Shown: positions 18,917 through 26,234 of the stretch, piece by piece
Position numbering within the stretch: position 1 is the stretch's first letter
How the letters are laid out: each line of letters starts with the position of its first letter
Source of the DNA: a virus
IMG/VR virus record: IMGVR_UViG_3300025789_000135
Span: 1 to 26,234 of that record
DNA: 26,234 nucleotides
Reading direction: 5' to 3' (one strand)
The notes under the pieces: model-generated
The model's input: the letters and a program-made list of their open reading frames with translations, nothing else
Told to the model about the DNA's origin: nothing
Databases searched by the model: none
Program-made: the position numbers and the translations under genes

Positions 18917-19390
18917 ATGAAGACTGTTTTCTATGCACTTACCGCAGCTGCTCTTGCTGCTGCTACTCCCGCCATGGCCGATACTTTTACTGGTCCTCGC
19001 GCGACTGCCTCGGTTGGTTATCAGGACATTACTGCTATTCCTTCCAACCGTTCTTTCACCTACGGTATTGAGGCTGGTTACGACGTAAAGGTTCTCGGTC
19101 CTGTGACTGCTGGAATTGAGGCTGGTCTTGACAATGTGTTTGACCGTACTAATATCAATGTCGGCGCTCGTGTTGGTGCAAAGCTGAATGATCATGCTCT
19201 GGCTTATGTTGGTGCTGGTTATGATAATCTTCGCGCTCTTGGAGCGCATAACCTTGAAGGTCTGCGTCTTACCACTGGTCTTGACGTAAACGTTTTTGGT
19301 CCTTTCTCGGTTGGCGCTCAGTTTAACCACACTGATTTTGGCGCTACTAAGAAGAACGGCGTAGCTGGTACTGTTACTGTCCGCTTCTGA
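18917..19390 (+). CDS. Secreted outer-membrane beta-barrel protein
   Basis: 157 residues: a signal peptide (basic start, hydrophobic core ALTAAALAAATPAM, cleavage predicted after A21 in AMA-DT) then alternating beta strands with Gly/aromatic turns (TYGIEAGYDVKV, VTAGIEAGLDNVF, LAYVGAGYDNLRA, FSVGAQFNHTDF) and a terminal Phe (TVTVRF), the signal for the BAM machinery. This is the eight-strand opacity/OmpA-type porin-like layout, and requires a Gram-negative host. A phage copy could alter the host surface, for example to block superinfection; that is inference. Confidence 0.85.
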   Translation: MKTVFYALTAAALAAATPAMADTFTGPRATASVGYQDITAIPSNRSFTYGIEAGYDVKVLGPVTAGIEAGLDNVFDRTNINVGARVGAKLNDHALAYVGAGYDNLRALGAHNLEGLRLTTGLDVNVFGPFSVGAQFNHTDFGATKKNGVAGTVTVRF

Positions 19391-19416
19391 TAGGTTATAC
19401 TATCGGAACTACGTAA

Positions 19417-19450
19417 ATGCCCTCGGAGTTTCGGCTTCGGGGGCATTATT
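19417..19450 (+). terminator. Terminator after the barrel protein
   Basis: Stem ATGCCCTCG (19417-19425) / CGGGGGCAT (19438-19446) with one G-U pair, 12-base loop, then TATTTTC. It separates the barrel gene from the glycan operon. Confidence 0.72.
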
Positions 19451-19464
19451 TTCTGGAGAATTAA

Positions 19465-20268
19465 ATGAAAAAGAATCTTATCATTGGTGGATTTTCAGGA
19501 TATGAATATCCTCAAGTGCAACGGTGGGTAGAATCAGTTTGTGCGGTTGCTGATTCTAATACTGACAAAGTAATGGCAATAGGGAAAACTTCTCAGGAAA
19601 CTCAGGATAAGCTGATCTCTATGGGATTTATTCTGATTGATATGCCAATTGCTGATAATATTCCTGTTCACGTTCTTCGGTTTATCTGCATTTATGAGTT
19701 TCTCAAAACTCGATATACAAACTACAAGTACGTAGTTACCACTGATGTTAGAGATGTAATTTTCCAGCGCAATCCCTTTGAGTGGATTGTCAATTATATG
19801 GATCCTAGAAAGTCTTTAATTGCTGCTTCTGAATCTATGAAATATAAAGATGAACCATGGGGTAATCAAAATTTGATGGAAACTTATGGTCCATACATCT
19901 ACGAAAATTTCAAGTTTAATGAAATCTATAACGTTGGTGTTCTTGCTGGTGAATCTGAATATATCAAGGATTTGGTATTTAACATTTTTGTTAATGGCGT
20001 AAACAGACCAATTCCTATTGTTGATCAAGCCGTATATAATGTGATGATCCAAACTCAGCCATTTAAAGATGCTATTGACTTTGTTAGTCATGATTCCGGA
20101 TGGGCTTGTCAGCTAGGAACTACTGGTGATCCTAGAAAGATTGATTACTTTAGAGAGAATTTGCTCGGACCTGAGCCAGTATACAAAGACGGAGCCGTAT
20201 ATACTAGCTCTGGAGAAAAATACTATATAGTTCATCAGTATGATAGAGTGCCGGATTGGAAATTATAA
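19465..20268 (+). CDS. Glycosyltransferase-like protein (GT-A type)
   Basis: 267 residues. Residues 89-100 (YVVTTDVRDVIF) carry a DxxD motif (D94, D97) like the metal/nucleotide-sugar binding motif of GT-A enzymes, and NVGVLAG (156-162) followed by DQAVYN (187-192) fits the acceptor-site region of related enzymes. No signal peptide, so cytoplasmic. First gene of a coupled run to 24341 and probably the transfer enzyme for a phage or host glycan. Substrate unknown. Confidence 0.8.
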   Translation: MKKNLIIGGFSGYEYPQVQRWVESVCAVADSNTDKVMAIGKTSQETQDKLISMGFILIDMPIADNIPVHVLRFICIYEFLKTRYTNYKYVVTTDVRDVIFQRNPFEWIVNYMDPRKSLIAASESMKYKDEPWGNQNLMETYGPYIYENFKFNEIYNVGVLAGESEYIKDLVFNIFVNGVNRPIPIVDQAVYNVMIQTQPFKDAIDFVSHDSGWACQLGTTGDPRKIDYFRENLLGPEPVYKDGAVYTSSGEKYYIVHQYDRVPDWKL

Positions 20269-21230
20269 TGAAAAGAATTCTATATGTTGTACACCGTTAT
20301 GCACCGTTTCCCGGTGGTTCAGAAAATTATGTTCGAGATATGGCTGAAGAAACCCTTCGTCGAGGCCACATTGCTGCTGTTTTTGCTGGAGAGCATCAAG
20401 GCGAATTAAATGGCGTTCGAGTAACCAGCGATGCAAATGTATTATTGGAAAAATGGGACCTTATTGTAGTTCATGGTGCTACAGTAGGTGTTCAAGACTT
20501 TGTTCTTAGTAACTGCGCTAAAATCCCCTCACCAATATTGTTCCTAATTATTCTCCCTAAAGAAGCCCCAATACATGATTTTGCTTTAGAGAATATTCCT
20601 TATATTGGTTGTTCTACCCATGAAGATTGGGATTTCTTATACGCAAAGAATTCTGCATATAAAGGCGTTCAGGTTTCTCACGGAATTGATATTCGCAACT
20701 CTATGGGTTCTCCAGGGTTTAGAGAAAAGTATAATATCACAACAAAATATATGTTCTTGTCTTGCGGCGGGTTCTGGCCTAATAAAGCTATGCCAGAGCT
20801 TATAGAAGTATTCAATCGTCTTAATCGTGATGATGTGACTCTGGTACTTACAGGATATGATAACAGAAATGGTATGCAGCCACCAAACAGCTATAGAGTA
20901 AAATCTATTATGCTAGATTCTAGAGAAGATGTTCTTTCTGCTATTTCTGAGGCTGATCTTTATATTATGAATTCGCATTCAGAAGGGTTTGGTCTGGTTA
21001 TATTAGAATCTATGGCGAATAGAACTCCTTGGGCTGCTCGTAATATTGCTGGCGCTAAACTGTTGTCTGATTATGGTTTTGTTTATGATAATGATCAACA
21101 GCTATTAGATTATATGATAAATTTCCAAGGTGTTCACGATACAGAAATGAATATTAATCGTGATTATCTTGTACAAAATCATTCTATCTCAAATACTGTA
21201 GATGATATTTTAGAGGTATGTAATGCATAA
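20268..21230 (+). CDS. Glycosyltransferase family 4-like protein
   Basis: 320 residues, starting at the ATG that overlaps the previous stop (TAATG); a start at 20256 would be inside the upstream gene. N-terminal FPGGSENYV (14-22) is the donor-side glycine motif of GT-B enzymes, and EGFGLVILE (239-247) is the Ex7E catalytic/nucleotide motif of family 4. Both halves of the GT-B fold are present. Likely transfers an activated sugar; acceptor unknown. Confidence 0.88.
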   Translation: MKRILYVVHRYAPFPGGSENYVRDMAEETLRRGHIAAVFAGEHQGELNGVRVTSDANVLLEKWDLIVVHGATVGVQDFVLSNCAKIPSPILFLIILPKEAPIHDFALENIPYIGCSTHEDWDFLYAKNSAYKGVQVSHGIDIRNSMGSPGFREKYNITTKYMFLSCGGFWPNKAMPELIEVFNRLNRDDVTLVLTGYDNRNGMQPPNSYRVKSIMLDSREDVLSAISEADLYIMNSHSEGFGLVILESMANRTPWAARNIAGAKLLSDYGFVYDNDQQLLDYMINFQGVHDTEMNINRDYLVQNHSISNTVDDILEVCNA

Positions 21231-22605
21231 ACTGATTATCTTTGATCTTGACGGTGTATTAATTGAATCAAGAGATCTACATTATCATGCACTCAATGAG
21301 GCGTTGTCGTCAGTTGATCCAAAGTACGTAATTTCACGAGAAGAACATCTTAGTACATACGATGGATTGTCTACAACTCGTAAGTTGAAAATGCTTACTG
21401 AGCGTAAAGGATTGCCTGTAGACAAATATGATTATGTTTGGGAACACAAACAGACGGCAACATTTGAGCTTATTAAGCAATTTGGTGAAGAACATTTTCT
21501 TAGAAATATGTTCCTCTGGATTAAGCATCAAGGATATAAGATTGCTGTAGCTTCTAATTCTATTAGAGAAACTGTGAAGCTCGCTCTTATGGCTATTGGT
21601 GTTTTAGAGTATGTTGATTATTATGTTTCTAATGAGGATGTAACTAGATCAAAGCCGTATCCTGAAATGTATTGGAAATGTATGATTGCGCTTAATGCTC
21701 TTCCAAAAGATACAATCATTATCGAAGATAGTCATATTGGCAGACAAGGCGCTCTTGATTCAGGCGCGCATCTTCTGGCTGTAGAAAATGCCAAAGAAGT
21801 TAATTCTGAATTTATGCAACAAAGGATTAAAGATCTTATGAATACAATTGAAGGTAAAGGAAACAAATCTCTTCCTTGGAGAGATAATAAGCTGAATGTT
21901 CTTATTCCTATGGCTGGTGCTGGTAGTCGGTTTGCTCAGGCTGGTTATACTTTCCCAAAGCCTTTAATTGAAGTTCGCGGAAAGCCTATGATTCAGGTTG
22001 TTGTTGAGAATCTGAATATTGAAGCCAATTATATCTTTATCTGTCAGCAAGAGCATTACGAAAAATACAATCTGAAATATCTTCTAAACCTGATTGCACC
22101 TAACTGCAAGATTGTTCTAGTTGATGGTGTAACCGAAGGCGCTGCTTGCACTACTCTTCTTGCCAAAGAGTTTATTGACAACGATCAGCCTCTGGTTATG
22201 GCAAACTCTGATCAATTTATTGAATGGAACTCAAATGAAGTCATGTATGCATTCAATGCTGATTCTATAGACGGTGGTATTCTTACATTTAATGCTACTC
22301 ATCCTAAATGGTCTTACGCCAAACTAAACGAGGAAGGTTTCGTTTCTGAAGTTGCTGAAAAGAAAGTAATCTCTGATCTTGCTACTGTTGGTGTTTATTA
22401 TTGGTCTAAAGGATCAGATTACGTTAAGTATGCTGAACAGATGATCGAAAAAAATATTCGTGTTAATAACGAATTTTATGTCTGTCCTGTGTTTAACCAG
22501 GCTATTGAAGACGGCAAAAAGATTCGTGTGAAAACTATTGATAAGATGTGGGGTATCGGCACCCCTGAAGATCTTAATTATTTTCTATCGGAGAATCATG
22601 AATGA
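21223..22605 (+). CDS. HAD phosphatase fused to nucleotidyltransferase
   Basis: 460 residues in two domains. Residues 1-215: HAD hydrolase with motif I DLDGV (8-12), motif II SNS (111-113), motif III K144 in SKP, motif IV IEDS (167-170), a beta-phosphoglucomutase or phosphoglycolate-phosphatase type. Residues 224-460: nucleotidyltransferase (MAGAGSRF at 230-237, KPLIEVRGKPMI at 246-257, and GTPEDLNYF near the C-terminus). The fusion suggests a dephosphorylation and an NTP-activation step in nucleotide-sugar or related donor synthesis. Overlaps upstream gene by eight bases. Confidence 0.87.
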   Translation: MHKLIIFDLDGVLIESRDLHYHALNEALSSVDPKYVISREEHLSTYDGLSTTRKLKMLTERKGLPVDKYDYVWEHKQTATFELIKQFGEEHFLRNMFLWIKHQGYKIAVASNSIRETVKLALMAIGVLEYVDYYVSNEDVTRSKPYPEMYWKCMIALNALPKDTIIIEDSHIGRQGALDSGAHLLAVENAKEVNSEFMQQRIKDLMNTIEGKGNKSLPWRDNKLNVLIPMAGAGSRFAQAGYTFPKPLIEVRGKPMIQVVVENLNIEANYIFICQQEHYEKYNLKYLLNLIAPNCKIVLVDGVTEGAACTTLLAKEFIDNDQPLVMANSDQFIEWNSNEVMYAFNADSIDGGILTFNATHPKWSYAKLNEEGFVSEVAEKKVISDLATVGVYYWSKGSDYVKYAEQMIEKNIRVNNEFYVCPVFNQAIEDGKKIRVKTIDKMWGIGTPEDLNYFLSENHE

Positions 22606-23288
22606 AAATAGCTATATTACTGTCTGGAAATGTAAGAACATGGGACCAAACTAAAGATAGTTTTATTAATGTTTTTGGTAATACTGCTGATATCTTTCTA
22701 GCTACGTATAACCGTCGTTATAACTATCATCCTTATATTCAAGGCAAGTTCGGATATCAAGATGATGAGATTCTAGACAATCAGCGTATTTTTGAATTGT
22801 TTAGCGGTCTTAATCTTAAAAAGGTGCTTATTGACGATAACTCTGAAAACTATAAGGTTCCTGACGCTGTTGATCCTAGACACAAAGATCATGAAAGTAC
22901 CTACTATCAGTATTTAAAGTTCAGACAAGCTGTTGAAATGATGATTCAGCAAGAAAAAGAACAGGGCTGGCAGTATGATATTGTTGTCAAATCTAGATGC
23001 GATCTAGTTTATGTGGACTATCCAGTTAATTTTGATCCAAATGTTGTTACTATTGATTCTGCTAATACATTTCCTAATGACTGGATATTCTTATCTAAGA
23101 GAGATAATATCGTCAATATGTCTGAATTTATTATGCAAGAATTTTATAATCCGAAATTCGAAGATAGTCACGAAACTCCTCCGCATAGACTGCTTCTAAA
23201 TTCTATGAAAAACTTTAATTTGCCTATCAACCAAGAAAAGATAGTCCAATACGTATTACGTAGAGGCGATAAAAAAGATTATTATTAA
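22602..23288 (+). CDS. Putative glycosyltransferase, 228 aa
   Basis: 228 residues. MKIAILLSGNVRTWDQTKDS is the opening strand of a GT-like fold with a glycine loop, and VVKSRCDLVYVD (128-139) resembles a nucleotide-sugar binding DxD-type region (R-C-D). Catalytic residues are not certain. It sits in the glycan operon (ATGA overlap upstream), which supports the call. Confidence 0.68.
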   Translation: MKIAILLSGNVRTWDQTKDSFINVFGNTADIFLATYNRRYNYHPYIQGKFGYQDDEILDNQRIFELFSGLNLKKVLIDDNSENYKVPDAVDPRHKDHESTYYQYLKFRQAVEMMIQQEKEQGWQYDIVVKSRCDLVYVDYPVNFDPNVVTIDSANTFPNDWIFLSKRDNIVNMSEFIMQEFYNPKFEDSHETPPHRLLLNSMKNFNLPINQEKIVQYVLRRGDKKDYY

Positions 23289-23298
23289 GGAATTGTAT

Positions 23299-23898
23299 AT
23301 GAGAACTGTTATTGAAGTTGGTATGAATCAAGGAACGGATACTCCTAATTATCTTACTCAAAATGATATGGTTCTATACGGCTTTGAGCCCACTGTAGAA
23401 TTGGTCAAGTTGCTCAATGAAAAGTATGGAAATGACAGCAGAGTAAAGATTATCCCTCTTGCTGTTGATATTGAGAACAGATTTACTACGTTTAATGTTG
23501 CTGGTTGGCAAGATTGGGGTTGCAGTTCTCTTAATGATTTTACTGACAATGTTTCCGAAAGGTGGAGTGGATTTGACTTTCACTATACGGGCAAACAGTC
23601 TGTTATGACTATTCGTCTTGATGACTTCTGCCGTATGCACAATATCACTCAGATTGACTACCTCCATGTTGATGCGCAGGGCAGCGATTTCAATGTTCTT
23701 AAGAGTCTTGGTGATTATATTGATATTGTACATGCTGGTGTAGTAGAAGTTTCTTATAATGTTCCGCTGTATAAAGGTGTGGATAATTCTTACGATAGCG
23801 TTTCTGCTTGGCTAACTGATAAAGGCTTTGTGTTTGATGTAACTTATGATCATCCTGAATTTAAGACAGAAGCCAATATCTATTTCCGGAGACCATAA
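23299..23898 (+). CDS. FkbM-family methyltransferase
   Basis: 199 residues from ATG 23299 with AAGGAA upstream. SAM-binding EVGMNQG (6-12), YGFEP (27-31), TIRLDDF (104-110) and HVDAQGSD (123-130), in the order of FkbM methyltransferases, which usually O-methylate sugars or natural products. It would methylate the glycan made by the neighbouring enzymes. TAATG overlap with the next gene. Confidence 0.88.
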   Translation: MRTVIEVGMNQGTDTPNYLTQNDMVLYGFEPTVELVKLLNEKYGNDSRVKIIPLAVDIENRFTTFNVAGWQDWGCSSLNDFTDNVSERWSGFDFHYTGKQSVMTIRLDDFCRMHNITQIDYLHVDAQGSDFNVLKSLGDYIDIVHAGVVEVSYNVPLYKGVDNSYDSVSAWLTDKGFVFDVTYDHPEFKTEANIYFRRP

Positions 23899-24341
23899 TG
23901 AAGCTAATTGCGCATAGAGGTCTATTTCTTGGTCCCGATGAAGCAGTAGAAAATTCTCCAGAACAAATTGACAAAGCATTAAGTAACGAATTTGATGCTG
24001 AAATTGATCTTTGGTATACAAATGGTGAATTGTGGTTGGGTCACGACAATCCTACTTACCCAATCTCAAAAAACTGGCTTGATGATCGTGTGTTTAAGTT
24101 GTGGATTCATGCAAAAAATCTTGGCGCTCTTCGTTGGTTAAGTGACACGAGCTACAACTTTTTTTGGCATCAAAAAGATGATTTCGTTATTACTAGCCAC
24201 GGATATATCTGGACTTATCCAGGAAAGTCTCTTACAACAATTAGTATTAATGTGATGCCTGAGTGGCTTGATCCTGATCTTAAAGACGTGAATCGCTCGT
24301 GTTATGGTATTTGTAGCGATTTTATTGAAAAAATAGCTTGA
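23898..24341 (+). CDS. Glycerophosphodiester phosphodiesterase-like protein
   Basis: 147 residues with the first half of a GDPD TIM barrel: IAHRG (4-8), EN (18-19), E35 and D37 in AEIDLW, LGHD (47-50). These are the catalytic His, metal-binding Glu/Asp and second His of the family. Full enzymes are about 240 residues or more, so this is a short version; it may be a single-domain phosphodiesterase or partly degenerate. Last gene of the glycan operon; its TGA lies in the -35 of P19. Confidence 0.78.
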   Translation: MKLIAHRGLFLGPDEAVENSPEQIDKALSNEFDAEIDLWYTNGELWLGHDNPTYPISKNWLDDRVFKLWIHAKNLGALRWLSDTSYNFFWHQKDDFVITSHGYIWTYPGKSLTTISINVMPEWLDPDLKDVNRSCYGICSDFIEKIA

Positions 24342-24366
24342 CCTATATCATTGATAGAGGTATAAG
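24338..24366 (+). promoter_or_regulatory. sigma70-type phage promoter P19 overlapping a stop codon
   Basis: -35 TTGACC (24338-24343) includes the upstream TGA; 17-base spacer; -10 TATAAG (24361-24366). Drives the DUF932 gene and possibly the tmRNA precursor. Confidence 0.78.
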
Positions 24367-24410
24367 GGTTGTGCTAAGTGAGTTGGCAATAATCTAAAGG
24401 ATGTTATATC

Positions 24411-25361
24411 ATGGCACATGAACTTGAGTTTGTTAATGGTGAAGCTCAGATGGCTTATGTTGGGGATACCCCTTGGCATGGTCTTGGTAAGGCTGTTCAC
24501 GGCGATCTTACTCCCGAGCAAATGATGAAGGAAGCTGGTCTTAACTGGGAAGTTCGTAAGGTTCCTCTTCATGTTGAGCTGAATGGTCGGAACGTATATA
24601 CTGGGCGTGAAGCTCTAGTTCGTTCGAGCGATGATCGTATTCTTGACGTTGTTACTCAGAATTGGGTTCCTTGTCAGAATAGCGAAGCCTTCGAATTCTT
24701 CAATGACTTTATCGGTAATGGTGACATGCAGATGCATACTGCTGGTTCTCTGCGTAACGGTCAGTATGTTTGGGCTTTGGCTAAGGTAAATGAAGGGTTT
24801 GATCTTTTCGGTGGAGATAAGGTTGAATCTTATCTATTGTTCAGTAATCCTCATCAGTTTGGTAAGTCGATTACTGTTCAGTTTACTCCCATCCGTGTTG
24901 TTTGTATGAACACTCTTTCGCTGTCGCTTTCGACTAAGGCTGATAAGATGCTTCGTGTTGATCATCGTCGTGCTTTTGATGGCGATACTGTGAAGGAAAC
25001 TCTGGGTATTGCTAAGGATAAGCTGAACACCTATAAGGAAATGGCTGCATTTCTTGGGTCAAAGCGTTATACTGGCGAAACAATGACTGAGTATTTTAAT
25101 CAGGTATTTCCTTCGTCTAATAAAGAATCTAATGATCTGTCTCGTGCTGCTGAATTGGCTTTGGCTATTGTTCATGAACAGCCTGGCGCTCGTTATGCTG
25201 AAGGTAGTTGGTGGCAGGCATTTAATGCTGTTACGTATCTGACTGATCACGAACTTGGTCGTACTGCTGATACTCGTCTGTATAACAGCTGGTTTGGCGC
25301 TAACAAGGAACGTAAGGTTAAGGCTCTTAATCTTGCTGTGGAATACGCTGAAGCAGCATAA
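24411..25361 (+). CDS. DUF932 phage/plasmid protein
   Basis: 316 residues. WHGLG (22-26) after an acidic N-terminus, then VTQNWVPCQNSEAFEFFNDF, SPHQFGKSI-type sequence (SNPHQFGKSITVQFTPIRVV) and CMNTLSLSLS are the hallmarks of the DUF932 family (also called phage/plasmid-like protein TIGR03299) of phages and plasmids. The molecular role is not established. AAGGA ribosome site. The gene ends 22 bases before the tmRNA acceptor segment, so P19 may transcribe both. Confidence 0.9.
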   Translation: MAHELEFVNGEAQMAYVGDTPWHGLGKAVHGDLTPEQMMKEAGLNWEVRKVPLHVELNGRNVYTGREALVRSSDDRILDVVTQNWVPCQNSEAFEFFNDFIGNGDMQMHTAGSLRNGQYVWALAKVNEGFDLFGGDKVESYLLFSNPHQFGKSITVQFTPIRVVCMNTLSLSLSTKADKMLRVDHRRAFDGDTVKETLGIAKDKLNTYKEMAAFLGSKRYTGETMTEYFNQVFPSSNKESNDLSRAAELALAIVHEQPGARYAEGSWWQAFNAVTYLTDHELGRTADTRLYNSWFGANKERKVKALNLAVEYAEAA

Positions 25362-25383
25362 ATAATTTTATCAGTTGTTGACA

Positions 25384-25435
25384 ATCAACAATAAAGGTCT
25401 AGAGGACACGGGGGCAGTACCCGTCACCTCCACCA
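25384..25435 (+). ncRNA. ssrA: tmRNA acceptor piece (permuted two-piece tmRNA)
   Basis: T-arm ACGGG-GGCAGTA-CCCGT (25408-25424) with the non-consensus loop known from alphaproteobacterial tmRNA, then CACCTCC (25426-25432, includes the start of the acceptor end) and encoded CCA at 25433-25435. CACCTCC pairs with GGGGGTG at 25500-25506 of the coding piece, including the G3-U70 pair that marks alanine acceptors. The 5' end is set approximately; no clear own promoter was found. Confidence 0.85.
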
Positions 25436-25499
25436 TCTACTACGATACTCGTGTCGAGTACTTCGCGCAAAGTCAGGGATTGTTACCGTAGTAGTTGAT
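25436..25499 (+). ncRNA. tmRNA processing hairpin (spacer removed from mature RNA)
   Basis: Stem CTACTACG (25437-25444) / CGTAGTAG (25487-25494) holds the two pieces together; inside it lies a hairpin TACTCG/CGAGTA (25446-25460). This is the expected intervening segment of a permuted precursor, cleaved out after transcription. Confidence 0.8.
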
Positions 25500-25667
25500 G
25501 GGGGTGAACTAGGATCGACTTGGGCGGAATAGGAAGATTCGAGACTGATTCGCTGGCCGAGTGGCTAAATAAACGTAGATGCAAACGATAACAGCGCATA
25601 TGGAAATCTTGCTCTAGCAGCATGATCTTTCGGGGTTTGGTGGGAACCTAGCAACAGAATCCCACCA
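25500..25667 (+). ncRNA. ssrA: tmRNA coding piece, tag ANDNSAYGNLALAA
   Basis: Starts GGGGGTG and then AACTAGGATCGAC, the tRNA-like D-arm consensus. The resume codon is GCA at 25581, preceded by GTAGAT. The frame encodes ANDNSAYGNLALAA and stops at TGA 25623-25625; the ALAA end is a ClpXP-type degradation signal. A hairpin GGTGGGA/TCCCACC (25639-25666) closes the piece. It rescues stalled ribosomes by trans-translation, with SmpB from host or phage. Alphaproteobacterial type, here in a phage. Confidence 0.9.
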
Positions 25668-26234
25668 CTTAGATGAACCTACTTTGCCGACGGGTTCTAC
25701 CACCGGAATAAGTCTTGACGAAGACGTTGGTGGCTGCCGTGGAGAGGGCGCTCCATATCGTAGGTTCTTCTAAGTTTAGCTCCACGGTTTATCGAGGGGC
25801 AGGAAAAGCCTGGTGAATGCATAGTAAGACAGTTAACTTGACTGATACTGCTTTGTTGAAATCAGGTACTAGCAAAGGGCTTAAACAACATTAAGCCTGG
25901 TCGTAATAAGAGAGAAAACCGAGAATGTGGGACAGAGGAAGAAGTTCCCGAGTCAAAGATTCAGAGCAAGTATCCCGCCCTAGTGGTAAGTTTTCCTGTC
26001 ACGCGGTAAACCGTGGTATAAATAAGTTTTGTTGGGTCCGAGCAAAAGAACGCAAGATCCTAACTATCGAGGAAGATCATCACCCTAGCTGATAACCGCC
26101 ACTATGTGGGATGTTCGGCGCAACCGATGAAAGATTTATTCTAGGGGGGCTACGTATAGCGATTGCCCTTAAACGGAGCGATAGTACCCAGCAAACTTTG
26201 ATGAACACTGACAACGAATAACGCCACGCGGATA
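25668..26234 (+). ncRNA. Large structured non-coding RNA candidate, continues past window
   Basis: No gene in 567 bases. Helices seen: CTTAGA-T-GAACCTAC (25668-25682) with GTAGGTTC-T-TCTAAG (25760-25774); nested CCACC/GGTGG (25700-25733) with GTCTT-GACG-AAGAC; an eight-base pseudoknot CCGTGGAG (25737-25744) with CTCCACGG (25780-25787); hairpin GGCTTA/TAAGCC (25878-25897); pseudoknot CTGAT/ATCAG with CTTTG/CAAAG (25842-25877); long-range ATCCC...TAGTGG (25972-25986) with CCACTA...GGGAT (26099-26112); TCGG/CCGA (26115-26127). Size, phage setting and tRNA/tmRNA vicinity recall GOLLD or ROOL RNAs, but no sequence signature was recognised. Confidence 0.6.

Noticed and set aside
25378-25406. Separate tmRNA promoter at TTGACA (25378)
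   Set aside because: No -10 element at proper spacing; the sequence there is GC-mixed AGAGGA. Co-transcription from P19 is more likely.
25549-25570. Serine-tRNA-like D-arm piece TGGCCGAGTGGCTAA
   Set aside because: It sits inside the tmRNA coding piece before the tag, with no anticodon or T-arm in reach; similarity to the tRNA-Ser at 17958 is likely chance.
25668-26234. RNase P RNA or group I intron
   Set aside because: The GAGGAAAGTCC-type conserved region of RNase P and the P-Q-R-S core of group I introns were looked for and not found.
1-26234. CRISPR array, insertion sequence or integrase site
   Set aside because: No regularly spaced repeat-spacer pattern, no transposase or integrase-like protein and no terminal inverted repeats were seen.

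Overview
The window is a piece of a large tailed-phage genome, most likely a T4-like myovirus of an alphaproteobacterium. It is packed with small co-directional genes that overlap or nearly touch (ATGA and TAATG junctions). Many recurring sigma70-type promoters share one design, there is a tRNA cluster, and there are conserved phage families (GP88-like, DUF932, DUF6321-like, a T4/cyanophage-type structural protein). The alphaproteobacterial host is inferred from a circularly permuted, two-piece tmRNA near the right end, an arrangement typical of Alphaproteobacteria. The T4-like assignment rests on family resemblance judged by eye, not on a search.

Layout. 1-10038: an early-type region of about 40 mostly tiny genes on the + strand, in cassettes of one to four genes behind promoters of the form TTGACT-N17-TATAAG. 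Several -35 boxes contain the stop codon of the preceding gene. 10039-11110: an atypical zone with hairpins and a terminator, a GC-rich Ala/Glu-rich gene, and about 330 bases of G-rich, repeat-bearing non-coding DNA. 11111-15930: a second run of overlapping small genes. 15942-17547: the only - strand genes, a structural (tail-fibre-like) protein and a 31-residue membrane peptide with its own terminator. 17881-18304: five tRNA genes (Gly-TCC, Ser-TGA, Gln-TTG, Pro-TGG and an odd one that reads CTA or TCT). 18917-19390: a secreted outer-membrane beta-barrel protein. 19465-24341: a tightly coupled glycan operon with three glycosyltransferase-like proteins, a HAD phosphatase fused to a nucleotidyltransferase, an FkbM methyltransferase and a GDPD-like protein. 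24411-25361: DUF932 protein. 25384-25667: permuted tmRNA with the tag ANDNSAYGNLALAA. 25668-26234 and beyond: a gene-free stretch with long-range helices and pseudoknots, best read as a large ornate non-coding RNA.

How it fits together. The left half looks like host-takeover genes, mostly of unknown function, each cassette with a host-RNA-polymerase promoter. The right half holds a translation kit (tRNAs, tmRNA, and a small L7/L12-like protein further left) and a surface-modification kit (glycan operon and outer-membrane protein). The strongest candidates for something undescribed are the tmRNA plus adjacent large structured RNA, and the fifth tRNA, which in canonical geometry carries an amber (CTA) anticodon in a genome segment that almost never uses TAG as a stop.
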